Assembly (NCBI GenBank): GCA_028287115.1
Contig: JAQBQF010000307.1
Span: 28,939-92,938, forward strand
DNA from: Myxococcales bacterium
GTDB lineage: Bacteria > Myxococcota_A > Polyangia > Haliangiales > Haliangiaceae
Length of the DNA stretch: 64,000 bases
Direction of reading: 5' to 3'
The notes beneath the pieces were generated by a model that did no database searches, had not been told where the DNA came from, and saw only the letters and a program-made list of their open reading frames with translations. The position numbers and the translations under genes are program-made. Below are positions 51,297 through 59,319 of this stretch, one piece after another; position 1 is the first letter of the stretch; every line of letters starts with the position of its first letter.

Positions 51297-52321
51297 GGGA
51301 GCCGAAGAAGTCCCCACTCGATTCGTTGATCGCGCTCGTCAAGCGCGCTCCGAAAGGACAGCCGGCGGTCGGTACGACGCCGCACACCGTCGTGTGGACC
51401 GAGAACAAGTGGCGATTGCTTCGGTTCCGTCCCGCGCAGCCGCGCTTCAAGCGGCCGGTGCTGCTCGTCCCGTCGCTGATCAACCGCTGGTACGTGCTCG
51501 ACCTCGGCCCGACGCGCTCGGTGATCGAGTGGCTCGTCGCGCAAGGTCATGACGTGTTCTGCATCGATTGGGGCACGCCGGGCGACGAAGATCGCTTCCT
51601 CACCTGGGACGACATCGCCGGCCGTTATCTCGGCCGCGCCGTGCGGATCGCGGCACGTACGAGCCCGACCGACGACGTTCACGTCCTCGGCTATTGCCTC
51701 GGCGGAACACTCGCCACCACGTACGTGGCCGCGTTCCCCGATCACGTCGCCTCGCTCCTGGCACTCGCCGCGCCGATCGACTTCGATCACGGCGGCATCA
51801 TGTCCGGCTGGACTCGCACGCCGACGTTCGACACGGGCTCGCTGCTCGAGGCTTTCGGCAACGTGCCATGGCCGCTCATGCAGGCGAGCTTCTCGATGCT
51901 GCGTCCGACGCTACGCGCCGCGAAGGCGGTCGCGCTCCTCGATCGCGCGTGGGATGACGAGTTCCTCGAGGGCTTCCTCGCGACCGAACACTGGGGCAAC
52001 GATAACGTCTCGTTCCCGGGCGCGTGTTACGCGCGCTACATCGACGAGCTCTACCGCGCCAATCGGCTGATCACCGGCGGGTTCACGCTGCTCGGCCGTC
52101 CCGTCGAGCTATCCGCGATCAAGTGCCCCGTGCTCGCGCTCGCATTCGAAGACGACAACATCGTGCCGCTCGCGAGCGCCGCACCGCTCGTCGATCGCGT
52201 CGGCAGCCGCGACAAGCAGGTGATCGCCATGGGCGGCGGCCACGTGGGCGCGGTCGTCTCGCGCAAGGCCGCCGGCAGATTGTGGCCGGTGATGTCGACG
52301 TTCTGGGCGCAGCGAGACTGA
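51293..52321 (+). CDS. phaC: Class III-type polyhydroxyalkanoate synthase, second copy
   Basis: 342 residues. Nucleophile Cys135 (GYCLGG), acid Asp287 or Asp288 (AFEDDNIVPLAS), base His317 (GGGHVGAVVS). It shares LLVPSLINRWYVLDLGPTRS with the first phaC (41413) but is clearly diverged elsewhere, so the two may prefer different monomers. It is the last gene of the six-gene operon; its ATG overlaps the ligase stop (ATGA). A 45-bp tandem repeat begins in its last two codons. Confidence 0.92.
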   Translation: MREPKKSPLDSLIALVKRAPKGQPAVGTTPHTVVWTENKWRLLRFRPAQPRFKRPVLLVPSLINRWYVLDLGPTRSVIEWLVAQGHDVFCIDWGTPGDEDRFLTWDDIAGRYLGRAVRIAARTSPTDDVHVLGYCLGGTLATTYVAAFPDHVASLLALAAPIDFDHGGIMSGWTRTPTFDTGSLLEAFGNVPWPLMQASFSMLRPTLRAAKAVALLDRAWDDEFLEGFLATEHWGNDNVSFPGACYARYIDELYRANRLITGGFTLLGRPVELSAIKCPVLALAFEDDNIVPLASAAPLVDRVGSRDKQVIAMGGGHVGAVVSRKAAGRLWPVMSTFWAQRD

Positions 52322-52416
52322 GGACCAAAATCTCCCTGCGCCGAAGGAATCCCCCGGGGAGACTGAGGACAAAAATCTCCCTGCGCCGAAGGAATCCCCT
52401 GGAGAGACCGAGGCAG
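52314..52416. repeat. 45-bp tandem direct repeat, about 2.3 copies
   Basis: Unit 1 52314-52358, unit 2 52359-52403, then a partial third unit to 52416. The units differ at a few positions. Each contains ATCTCCCTGCGCCGAAGGAA and a GGGGA/GGAGA end; TCTCC and GGAGA could pair, so the repeat may form hairpins and end the phaC transcript. It starts just inside the phaC stop. Confidence 0.85.
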
Positions 52417-52435
52417 TATCATCGCGCGCTCGTCC

Positions 52436-53284
52436 GTGATCATCGCGCTCGTCCTCGTCTCCGCGTTTCTCCACGCCGCGTGGAATGCGCTGCTTCGCGT
52501 GGAGGCCGACAAAGATCGCGCGCTCGTCGCCGCGGTCGGTGCGGCGACACTCCTCGCAGCGATCATCGCCGGGCTGCGCTGGGCTCGCGGCGACATTCCG
52601 TTTGCGAGCCTGCAGTCGCTCGGGTGGTCTGCGGCCGCGGGTGTGTTCGAGTGGCTGTATTTCATGTCGCTCGCGCGGGCGCTCGATCGCGGTCCGCTCG
52701 GGCCGATCTATACGATCTCGCGCGGCGGCGCGATCCTGCTCGTCTGGCCGATCTCCGTCGCGATCTACGGCGAGCACGTCACCCTCGCCTCGGTCGCCGG
52801 CAGCGCGGTCGTGTTCGCGGGGCTCGCACTCGCGAGCGGCGGCACCGGCGATGCGCGCTCGACCGGACGCAGCGCCCTCGCGTGGGCGATCGCGTGCGCG
52901 ACCTCGATCGCCGGCTATCACCTGTTCTACAAGGCGGCGTTGCGCACCGGCGGGAGCCCTTCGGCCGTGTTCGCCGCTGCACTCATACTCGCGAGCGCGA
53001 TCAACATCGCGCGCCTCGGTGCTTCGGGTCGGGCCGCGGCGGCCACGCTGATCCGGACGCGACTTCCGCGCGTGATCTTGATGGGCCTCGTGTGCGGCGG
53101 ATCATTCTTGATCTTGATGGAGGCGCTCTCCGGCGGTGGTGCCGGGTTCGTGCTGACGCTACGCAACACATCGGTCTTGTTCGCGACCATGCTCGCGTTC
53201 GTGATTGGCGAACGCCCGCGTCACGTGCAGATCGCCGGATCGGTGCTCGTCGCGGCGGGAGCCGTGCTGATGGCGTGGGCGTAG
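52436..53284 (+). CDS. EamA/DMT-family transporter
   Basis: 282 residues from GTG 52436 with ten short TM helices in two repeats, the standard EamA (drug/metabolite) layout. Helix-end motifs such as FLHAAWNALLR, GPLGPIYTISRGGAILLVWP and TLRNTSVLFATMLAFVIGERP are typical. The substrate cannot be predicted. It follows the PHA operon on the same strand but is separated by the tandem repeat. A terminator-like hairpin follows. Confidence 0.85.
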   Translation: MIIALVLVSAFLHAAWNALLRVEADKDRALVAAVGAATLLAAIIAGLRWARGDIPFASLQSLGWSAAAGVFEWLYFMSLARALDRGPLGPIYTISRGGAILLVWPISVAIYGEHVTLASVAGSAVVFAGLALASGGTGDARSTGRSALAWAIACATSIAGYHLFYKAALRTGGSPSAVFAAALILASAINIARLGASGRAAAATLIRTRLPRVILMGLVCGGSFLILMEALSGGGAGFVLTLRNTSVLFATMLAFVIGERPRHVQIAGSVLVAAGAVLMAWA

Positions 53285-53345
53285 AACGAATGCCGGATTA
53301 GCGTGGCGTCTGACATCGTAATCGTACTCGTGCTCGAAAGTTCTG

Positions 53346-53360
53346 CCTGGCATCGCCAGG
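53346..53360. terminator. Hairpin CCTGGC-ATC-GCCAGG followed by TTAATT
   Basis: Perfect six-base arms with an ATC loop, 62 bases after the EamA stop. The short T/A stretch after it makes it a plausible intrinsic terminator. The rest of the 250-base spacer to the pseudokinase gene holds only short CGAGCA-type repeats near 53475-53500. Confidence 0.5.
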
Positions 53361-53534
53361 TTAATTCCAGTGGTTGATGCACCCGAGCATCTTGGCAACT
53401 GACAGCCGGGTCGGGTCATCTCGATGTTGTTCGACCTCATTCGAGCGTCTCGGATGAGATCGACGAGTACGACCACGAGCACGAGCACGAGCGAGATCGG
53501 TTAGGACGCACTCGTCTCGCGCTCGAACGAGCAG

Positions 53535-54794
53535 GTGCTAGAACGGTCGGTGAGCCGACCCGCAAGACTTGTCGACCCGCCTCCTGGATTTCGCGACCAC
53601 CCGTCGCTGCCGCTCGCGGCAGGTCACGTGATCGCCTCGACGTACGCCGTGCGCTCGCAGATCTCGTCGACCGACACCGGTGCGGTGTTCGAGGCGCGCG
53701 ACATGACGCTCGATCGGATCGTCGCGGTGAAGATCGCCTGGCGCGACCCCGGGACCCCGGCGTTGATCGTCGAAGCGCGCCGGTGCGCCGTCGTCAAGGA
53801 TCCTTGCTCGGTCGAGATCCACGCCCTGGGGTTTCACAACGGCGCGGCGTACGTCGTCGCCGAACGAATCGCCGGCTGGATGTTGCGAGACGTTCCCGAA
53901 CCGACCACCGCCATCTATTTGAAGCGCTTGCGCGCGCTCGTCGCAGCGGTGGCCAAGGCGCACGATGCCCGCATCGCGGTCGGCGACCTTTCCGGCGACA
54001 CGGTGCTCGTTGGCCCGGGCGATCGGATCGTGCTCGGCAGGCTCTCGCTTTCGCAAGTGCCTGCATTCGGGCCGCACGGCTGCGTGTTCGCGCCCGAGAT
54101 CGCGCGCGGCGAGGTCGGTGCTTCGGATCCGGCGGCCGCCGAGGCGATCGACTTGTACAACCTCGGGTGCGTCGCACTCGAGATGGCATCTGGCGAGGCG
54201 CCATTCGCGAGCGACACCTGTGCCGAGCAGCAGCTACGTCACGCGACCGAGCCTGCACCGCTCCTTTCGGATCTGCGGACCGGCCTTCCACACGAGCTCT
54301 CCGATCTGGTCGAATGGTTGCTCGCGAAACATCCGGCGCTGCGACCGCGCTCCGCGAATGACGTCCTCGAGCAACTCGATACGATCATCGAGCGACAAGC
54401 AACGGTCTCCTCGGTCCGCGTGCTGATCGTGGTCGACGACGAGCCGCGTGCACGTCTGCTCTGGAGCCTCGCGCGCCGCGCGCATCCCGCTGCGATCATC
54501 GACGTCGCGAGCGAGGGCGGCGATGCCGTGACCAAGCTCCATCGCGATCCGCCGGATCTCGTGTTTGTCGATGCCGCGCTGCGCGGCACGATGAACGCAC
54601 TCGAGCTGTGCATGTATGCCCGAGGGATCGAAGGTGCGGCGCGCAATCAGATCTGCCTGGTCGGCCGCATCACCGACGGCGATCGAGCACTGTTTACGCA
54701 GGTCAGCGTGCCATTTATCCCGGATGACGGGCACCTGCCGATCGCGATCCTCGACTATGTCCGGTCCGCCGCTCGCCAGCCCCGCATGACTTAA
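53535..54794 (+). CDS. Pseudokinase fused to a response-regulator receiver domain
   Basis: 419 residues from GTG 53535; a second GTG at 53550 is possible. The N-terminal ~285 residues have a kinase fold: VAVKIAW keeps the ATP Lys (about Lys66) and APEIARGE the activation-segment end, but HRDxKPxN is replaced by AVGDLSGDT (no Lys or Asn) and DFG by GRL. It should not phosphorylate proteins. The C-terminal ~125 residues are a receiver-like domain (VRVLIVVDDEPRARLLW..., phosphoacceptor Asp346 in LVFVDAALRG), lacking the usual conserved Lys near the end. It is probably a regulator or scaffold linking a kinase-type signal with a two-component input. No partner kinase gene is adjacent. Confidence 0.8.
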   Translation: MLERSVSRPARLVDPPPGFRDHPSLPLAAGHVIASTYAVRSQISSTDTGAVFEARDMTLDRIVAVKIAWRDPGTPALIVEARRCAVVKDPCSVEIHALGFHNGAAYVVAERIAGWMLRDVPEPTTAIYLKRLRALVAAVAKAHDARIAVGDLSGDTVLVGPGDRIVLGRLSLSQVPAFGPHGCVFAPEIARGEVGASDPAAAEAIDLYNLGCVALEMASGEAPFASDTCAEQQLRHATEPAPLLSDLRTGLPHELSDLVEWLLAKHPALRPRSANDVLEQLDTIIERQATVSSVRVLIVVDDEPRARLLWSLARRAHPAAIIDVASEGGDAVTKLHRDPPDLVFVDAALRGTMNALELCMYARGIEGAARNQICLVGRITDGDRALFTQVSVPFIPDDGHLPIAILDYVRSAARQPRMT

Positions 54795-54824
54795 CCTGGC
54801 CCGCGCTCGCGAGTCAGATCCGCC

Positions 54825-55196
54825 ATGAAGCTCGCGACGCTCGTCCTCGCATCGATCATGACGTTCGGCGGCATCGCGGCGGCAGACCCCGCCGGCCGTG
54901 AGGGTCGCCCGGGTGGCGGGCAATTCCGACAGGCGCTTCTACAACGGTTCGATCGCAATCACGATGGCCGGCTCGGTCCGCGCGAAAAGCGGCAAGCGAT
55001 CCGCGAGCTGCGCCGAGTCGCGCGCCAGCTCGCGATGTCCAACCGTGGTCGGGCTCGCCGCATCATCCGCAAGTACGACATCAACGGCGACGGTAACGTC
55101 GGCCCCGGCGAGATGCCCCCTGCGATGGCACAACGCCTCCGCCCGCTCGATCGCGACGGGGACGGCTGGATCGACGACGGCGACTTCGCACGGTGA
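54825..55196 (+). CDS. Secreted EF-hand protein
   Basis: 123 residues. The signal peptide (LATLVLASIMTFGGIAAA) is followed by an Arg/Gly-rich part with three EF-hand loops: DRNHDGRLGPRE, DINGDGNVGPGE and DRDGDGWIDDGD. The first two loops end in Glu and the last in Asp. It should bind calcium in the periplasm or outside. It is 30 bases after the pseudokinase gene and may share its transcript. Confidence 0.85.
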   Translation: MKLATLVLASIMTFGGIAAADPAGREGRPGGGQFRQALLQRFDRNHDGRLGPREKRQAIRELRRVARQLAMSNRGRARRIIRKYDINGDGNVGPGEMPPAMAQRLRPLDRDGDGWIDDGDFAR

Positions 55197-55312
55197 TTTG
55201 CGCTGACTCGCTCCGCGTGGTTGCGAAGGTCGTCTGGGATGGACGCCGAGAGCGCGCTCCCAAGCTCTGATTGCAAACAGCGGATCTCGCGCGGCGTCGT
55301 GATCCGTGGTCG
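55197..55312. other. Convergent spacer after the EF-hand gene
   Basis: 116 bases between the EF-hand stop and the metallopeptidase stop. No gene, repeat or strong hairpin is seen. Confidence 0.4.
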
Positions 55313-58234
55313 TTACAACACGACACGATGGACGAACGGCATCGCTCGAGACTTCCGGCATCGCCGGAACACGAGCCCGAGGGCTAGCGCGCCGAGCGCG
55401 ATCGAGCCGCCGCCGCCGCCGCTGCTCGAACAGCAGCCGCCGCTGCCGACGTCGATCAGCTTGCACTGCGGCGAGCACGCCGGCGTTCCGGCCTTGCCCT
55501 CGTCACATTCCTCGCCGGTGTCGACGATGTTGTCGCCGCACGTCGGCAGGCGGCAGTCGGTGCGACACGCGTTCGGCTTGTCCTCGTTCGCGATGCCGTT
55601 GTCGCAGCCTTCGGTCGGCGTCTTCACGCCGTCGCCGCAGATCGCGTACGGGTTCGCGACGATGCAGACGTCGTCGAGCTGCCAGCCGCCGAGCTCGAGC
55701 CCGCCGTCCGACTTGAGATCCCACTTGACCGAGAGCGTCTTGCCGGTGAAGTGGCCCGACAGCGCCACGTCCTGGAATCGCCACTCCTTGTCGATGTGGT
55801 GATACGAGCTCGAGTCACCCATGTTCTGGGTGCGGTTCTGCCAAGCGGCCTCGTCGTTCGCGGTGATTCGCGCCTGATCGTAGTGGTTGTCCTCGACGGC
55901 GAGCCAGCGGCGATATTGCAGACGCACGTCGCTGTACGGATGGATGTCGATCGCCGGCATCTTCACCCACGAGAGCTGCGAGGCGGTGTAGTTGCCGTCG
56001 AGCGTCTGCGCGAGGATATGCGTGCCGGAGTACGCCGCGTGCGGATCGGTCGCGCCGGCGGTCGGCGTGCCCCACGTCCACGTCGACTCACCTTTGTCGA
56101 CGCCGGTCGTCCAACCATCGGCGAACGGATCGGTCTCGAAGCTCGTGCAGTAGAGCGGGATCGTGCGGCCTTGATAGAGCTGGTAGTACGGATCCGCGAG
56201 GTTATCGGCGAGCTTCATCTCCGAGCCGTCGGCAAACCCGACGCGGACCTGATAATTCACGACTTCTTGCTTCGCGAGCGGCAGCTCCGCGAAGAATTGA
56301 TTCGGCCCTGCCGGCGTCGCGTCCGCGGTTCCGGCGGCGGGCACGCCGGTGTAGCTCGGCACCCAATCGAGCTTGGCGCCCGCGACCTGATCACCTGCGC
56401 AATGATTCGACAGGCCTGACAAGGTGATGAGGATGCCGATCGCCGCCGAGTCGGCGGTCAACGTTCCCGGCGCGACGACTTCGCCCGTCGCCGTGCGCAG
56501 ACCGTGGCGGCCGAACGCGTCGCGAATCGCGCACTCGTGTGGAGTTCCGTTCGACAGATCACCATCATCGTCGTCGGTCGCGAGCGCCTCGACGAGGCAC
56601 GTCGGAATGTTGATCGCGCGCCGCATCACACCGGTGTAGAGCTTGTTCGTCAACGCGATGCCCTGAGCCTGACCGAGTTGGGCGATCAGCGCCTTGCGCA
56701 GATCCCAGAACGTGCCGCCGAAGATCTGACCGGTGTGATGGATCTCGCCGATATCGAACGGCCACATCCATTCCGAGCTCATCGGATCGAGCTCGCGGAG
56801 CGCTGCGTCGGTAAAGAAGAAGCCGCGCCCCATTCCGGAATCGCCGGTGATCGATGCCGCGAGGAAGTCGGCGACGCCCTCGCTCATCGCACCATCGAAG
56901 GCCCCGACCCCGTTGATGATCTCCGCCGTATGCACGCGGTGGCCGTACTCGTGGAACACGACGTCCTGGATCTCGCCGGTGTTCTCGCACTGGTTCATCG
57001 CGTCCGGCGCGGTCCTGCGAAAGAAATTGACCGCCTTGCCGTCGAAGAACGCGTTGCAATCCATCGGCAAGTTGACGTTCCCGACCATCGGATCGTCGAG
57101 CGTCGGCATCGCAGGATCGATGTTGGCGCGGACGTAGTCCTTGACGATGTTGAGGTCGAGATAGACGTTGAGTTGCGCATCGTCCTCGACGGATCCCGAG
57201 GCATCCCACACGCTCTGCCCGCCCGGATCGATCGCCAGCATCGCAACCGCGGGCAGCCCGTTGACCGCCTTGTTCACGACCTGCGCCAAATCTCCGACGA
57301 TCGAGGTCTGCAGGGAGGCTTGCGCATCGGGTGACCAAGTCACGGCGCCCGTCGGCGAGGTCGTCGCCGCGGCTCCGTTCACCGTGATGTGCGCGCGCGG
57401 CGCCGGCCGATCGATCCGGCCACGTCCGGGATAGCGATCGACCCCGTGATAGAGCAACGTGCCGTTCGCGTACTCGTTGAGCTGATGCACAGCGATCACG
57501 TTGCCCGTCGCGGGATCGGCATAGGCGAGATAGCGGCCGTCGAAACCACCGTCGATCGTGAGTGGCGCGGCGAGCCGGTAGCCGAGCACGCCTTGATCGG
57601 CGACGAGCGGCACGATCACGTCACTGCCGAGAACGGACACCGGTGCGTTCGGCAGCCCGAGCTCGCTCCGCAACTGCTGGGTCGCGCGATCGCGAACGAC
57701 CGCGCGGGTGCTCCGCGATGTGGGCATCACGACCGAAACGTTGGGCAGCGCCTCCGATCCGATCACGAACAATCGATCGCGCTTGAACCGAAAGCTGATC
57801 TGGCCACCGACGACGATCAGCCCGTTCGCGCGTTGCACGAATCCGATCGCGCGGATGTCACCGTCGAACACGTTCGAGACGAGCTCGAAGTCAGAGATCT
57901 TCGCGCCCGGCGCGAGCAACGCGAGGTGAGTCGCTAGCACCTGCCGCGCGAACGCTTCGGCGATATCGGCGTGCGCGATCGATCCGGGAGCCGGTAGCCC
58001 CGAGCCCCAGATTCGAGACGGCACACCGGTCGCGACGTCCCACTGCGCTTCCCACGTACCGGCAAGACCGGAGATCGGTCCTGCCTTCAGCGTTGGTTGC
58101 GTACGCAACGGCCGACTGATGCCAGCGGCCGGCATCGCGGTGAGCGTGTCGGCCGAGATCTTCGGGCCCGCGTGCGGACCGAACGCGAGCGAGCTCAGAC
58201 AGCCCGCGACCACCGCCGCGCGAAAACCAGGCAT
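55313..58234 (-). CDS. Large M36-like MYXO-CTERM metallopeptidase
   Basis: 973 residues. Signal segment FRAAVVAGCLSSLAFGPHA; a fungalysin-type propeptide region (about 60-240); catalytic HEYGH (His428, Glu429, His432) with the third ligand Glu452 in SEGVADFLA, the M36/gluzincin layout; one beta-sandwich region near 700-850; then Cys-rich repeats CGDGVKTPTEGCDNG and CGDNIVDTGEECDEG of the myxobacterial type, and the tail GGCCSSSGGGGG + TM + RRCRK. Seventeen more residues follow the Arg cluster, unusual for this tail. It should be a surface-released zinc protease, possibly for predation. Confidence 0.9.
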   Translation of the reverse strand: MPGFRAAVVAGCLSSLAFGPHAGPKISADTLTAMPAAGISRPLRTQPTLKAGPISGLAGTWEAQWDVATGVPSRIWGSGLPAPGSIAHADIAEAFARQVLATHLALLAPGAKISDFELVSNVFDGDIRAIGFVQRANGLIVVGGQISFRFKRDRLFVIGSEALPNVSVVMPTSRSTRAVVRDRATQQLRSELGLPNAPVSVLGSDVIVPLVADQGVLGYRLAAPLTIDGGFDGRYLAYADPATGNVIAVHQLNEYANGTLLYHGVDRYPGRGRIDRPAPRAHITVNGAAATTSPTGAVTWSPDAQASLQTSIVGDLAQVVNKAVNGLPAVAMLAIDPGGQSVWDASGSVEDDAQLNVYLDLNIVKDYVRANIDPAMPTLDDPMVGNVNLPMDCNAFFDGKAVNFFRRTAPDAMNQCENTGEIQDVVFHEYGHRVHTAEIINGVGAFDGAMSEGVADFLAASITGDSGMGRGFFFTDAALRELDPMSSEWMWPFDIGEIHHTGQIFGGTFWDLRKALIAQLGQAQGIALTNKLYTGVMRRAINIPTCLVEALATDDDDGDLSNGTPHECAIRDAFGRHGLRTATGEVVAPGTLTADSAAIGILITLSGLSNHCAGDQVAGAKLDWVPSYTGVPAAGTADATPAGPNQFFAELPLAKQEVVNYQVRVGFADGSEMKLADNLADPYYQLYQGRTIPLYCTSFETDPFADGWTTGVDKGESTWTWGTPTAGATDPHAAYSGTHILAQTLDGNYTASQLSWVKMPAIDIHPYSDVRLQYRRWLAVEDNHYDQARITANDEAAWQNRTQNMGDSSSYHHIDKEWRFQDVALSGHFTGKTLSVKWDLKSDGGLELGGWQLDDVCIVANPYAICGDGVKTPTEGCDNGIANEDKPNACRTDCRLPTCGDNIVDTGEECDEGKAGTPACSPQCKLIDVGSGGCCSSSGGGGGSIALGALALGLVFRRCRKSRAMPFVHRVVL

Positions 58235-58296
58235 CTACCGATTAGAGCGCATCCCGAGCGCCACGAGAAGCGATCCATTCTGACAGCGCGATGCGA

Positions 58297-59319
58297 TTAG
58301 CTCGCATTTCGGCCGAGGACGACATCCATCACGTCGGCCCGTGAGGCGCGGACGTCGAGACCGAGCGCCAACTGACCTCTCGCCCGGGCGAGATTGTGCG
58401 CGCGACGAGTCGGAAACCGCGCGGGATTCCAGCCAAAATAGCGGTCGTCAAACGCATCGACGGCGAACCGTGCCGCGAGCTCGAGGCAGACCGTCTCGAG
58501 ACCGACCGCGATCGAGCTGCATTCTTCACGCGTCATTAAAGAATCGGCGACCGCACGAAATCCGCTGATCGCGGCCGCGAAGATCGGCAGCTCGAACCGG
58601 ACGTCGGCCGCATCTTCGCCGTGAGGATTGCACCACGAGCGCATCGCATCCCCGAGCTCGAACGCCATCGTGCCGCGACCGAGCGTGTCGAGATCGACGA
58701 GGCACGCACCACGCAACGGGTAGCGCCGGAACAGCAAGTTCGAGATCTTGAGATCACCGTGGATGTGCCGCAGGGGCAGCTCCGGCATCACCGGCAGCCC
58801 CTCGGAGCTCGCGAGGATCTCGCGTGCGAGGTCGATCACCTCGCGCTCGCCACCACCGGCGACGCGGTCCGCGAGCTTTGCGAGGTGCGCGGGCGTGTCG
58901 TGAACACCAGCACGTGCGAACCGATATTCGTGCTTCAGATCCGCGACCGCGCGATGAAACCGCCCGACGAGCGCACCGCCCGCCTCGGCCCAATCGAGCG
59001 CGGGCACCGTATGGACGCTCTCGCCGTCGACCCACGTCAGCGCGCGCCAGATCCGGCCATCGTCCTCGATCCACGCGCGCTCATCGCGAGTCCTCACGAG
59101 GCGCGGCGTCTCGAGCCCGTGCGACGCGAGATGCGCGGTCACCGCGTCGATATCGAGGTTGACCTCGGCACCGAACACCGGATGCAGCCGCTGCAACACG
59201 GCGATCGGCCCTTCCGCGCCGCTCACGACGTGCGTCGCGTTGATCAGGCCGCCGGCAAGCGGCTCGATCTGAACCGCTTGCCAGCCCCACGCCGCCGCGA
59301 CGGCATCGGGAACACTCAC
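58297..59319 (-). CDS. Aminoglycoside phosphotransferase/choline-kinase-like enzyme
   Basis: 340 residues from GTG 59319, overlapping the FKBP stop (GTGA). The phosphotransferase motifs are HIHGDLKISNLLF (Brenner-like loop) and LVDLDTLGRGTMAFELGDAM (the metal-binding Asp). The N-terminal part (EPLAGGLINATHVVSG) and the region VNLDIDAVTAHLASHGLETPRLV resemble small-molecule kinases such as homoserine, choline or N-acetylhexosamine kinases more than drug-resistance enzymes. Substrate unknown. It is third in the operon after PepQ and the FKBP lipoprotein. Confidence 0.85.
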   Translation of the reverse strand: MSVPDAVAAAWGWQAVQIEPLAGGLINATHVVSGAEGPIAVLQRLHPVFGAEVNLDIDAVTAHLASHGLETPRLVRTRDERAWIEDDGRIWRALTWVDGESVHTVPALDWAEAGGALVGRFHRAVADLKHEYRFARAGVHDTPAHLAKLADRVAGGGEREVIDLAREILASSEGLPVMPELPLRHIHGDLKISNLLFRRYPLRGACLVDLDTLGRGTMAFELGDAMRSWCNPHGEDAADVRFELPIFAAAISGFRAVADSLMTREECSSIAVGLETVCLELAARFAVDAFDDRYFGWNPARFPTRRAHNLARARGQLALGLDVRASRADVMDVVLGRNAS

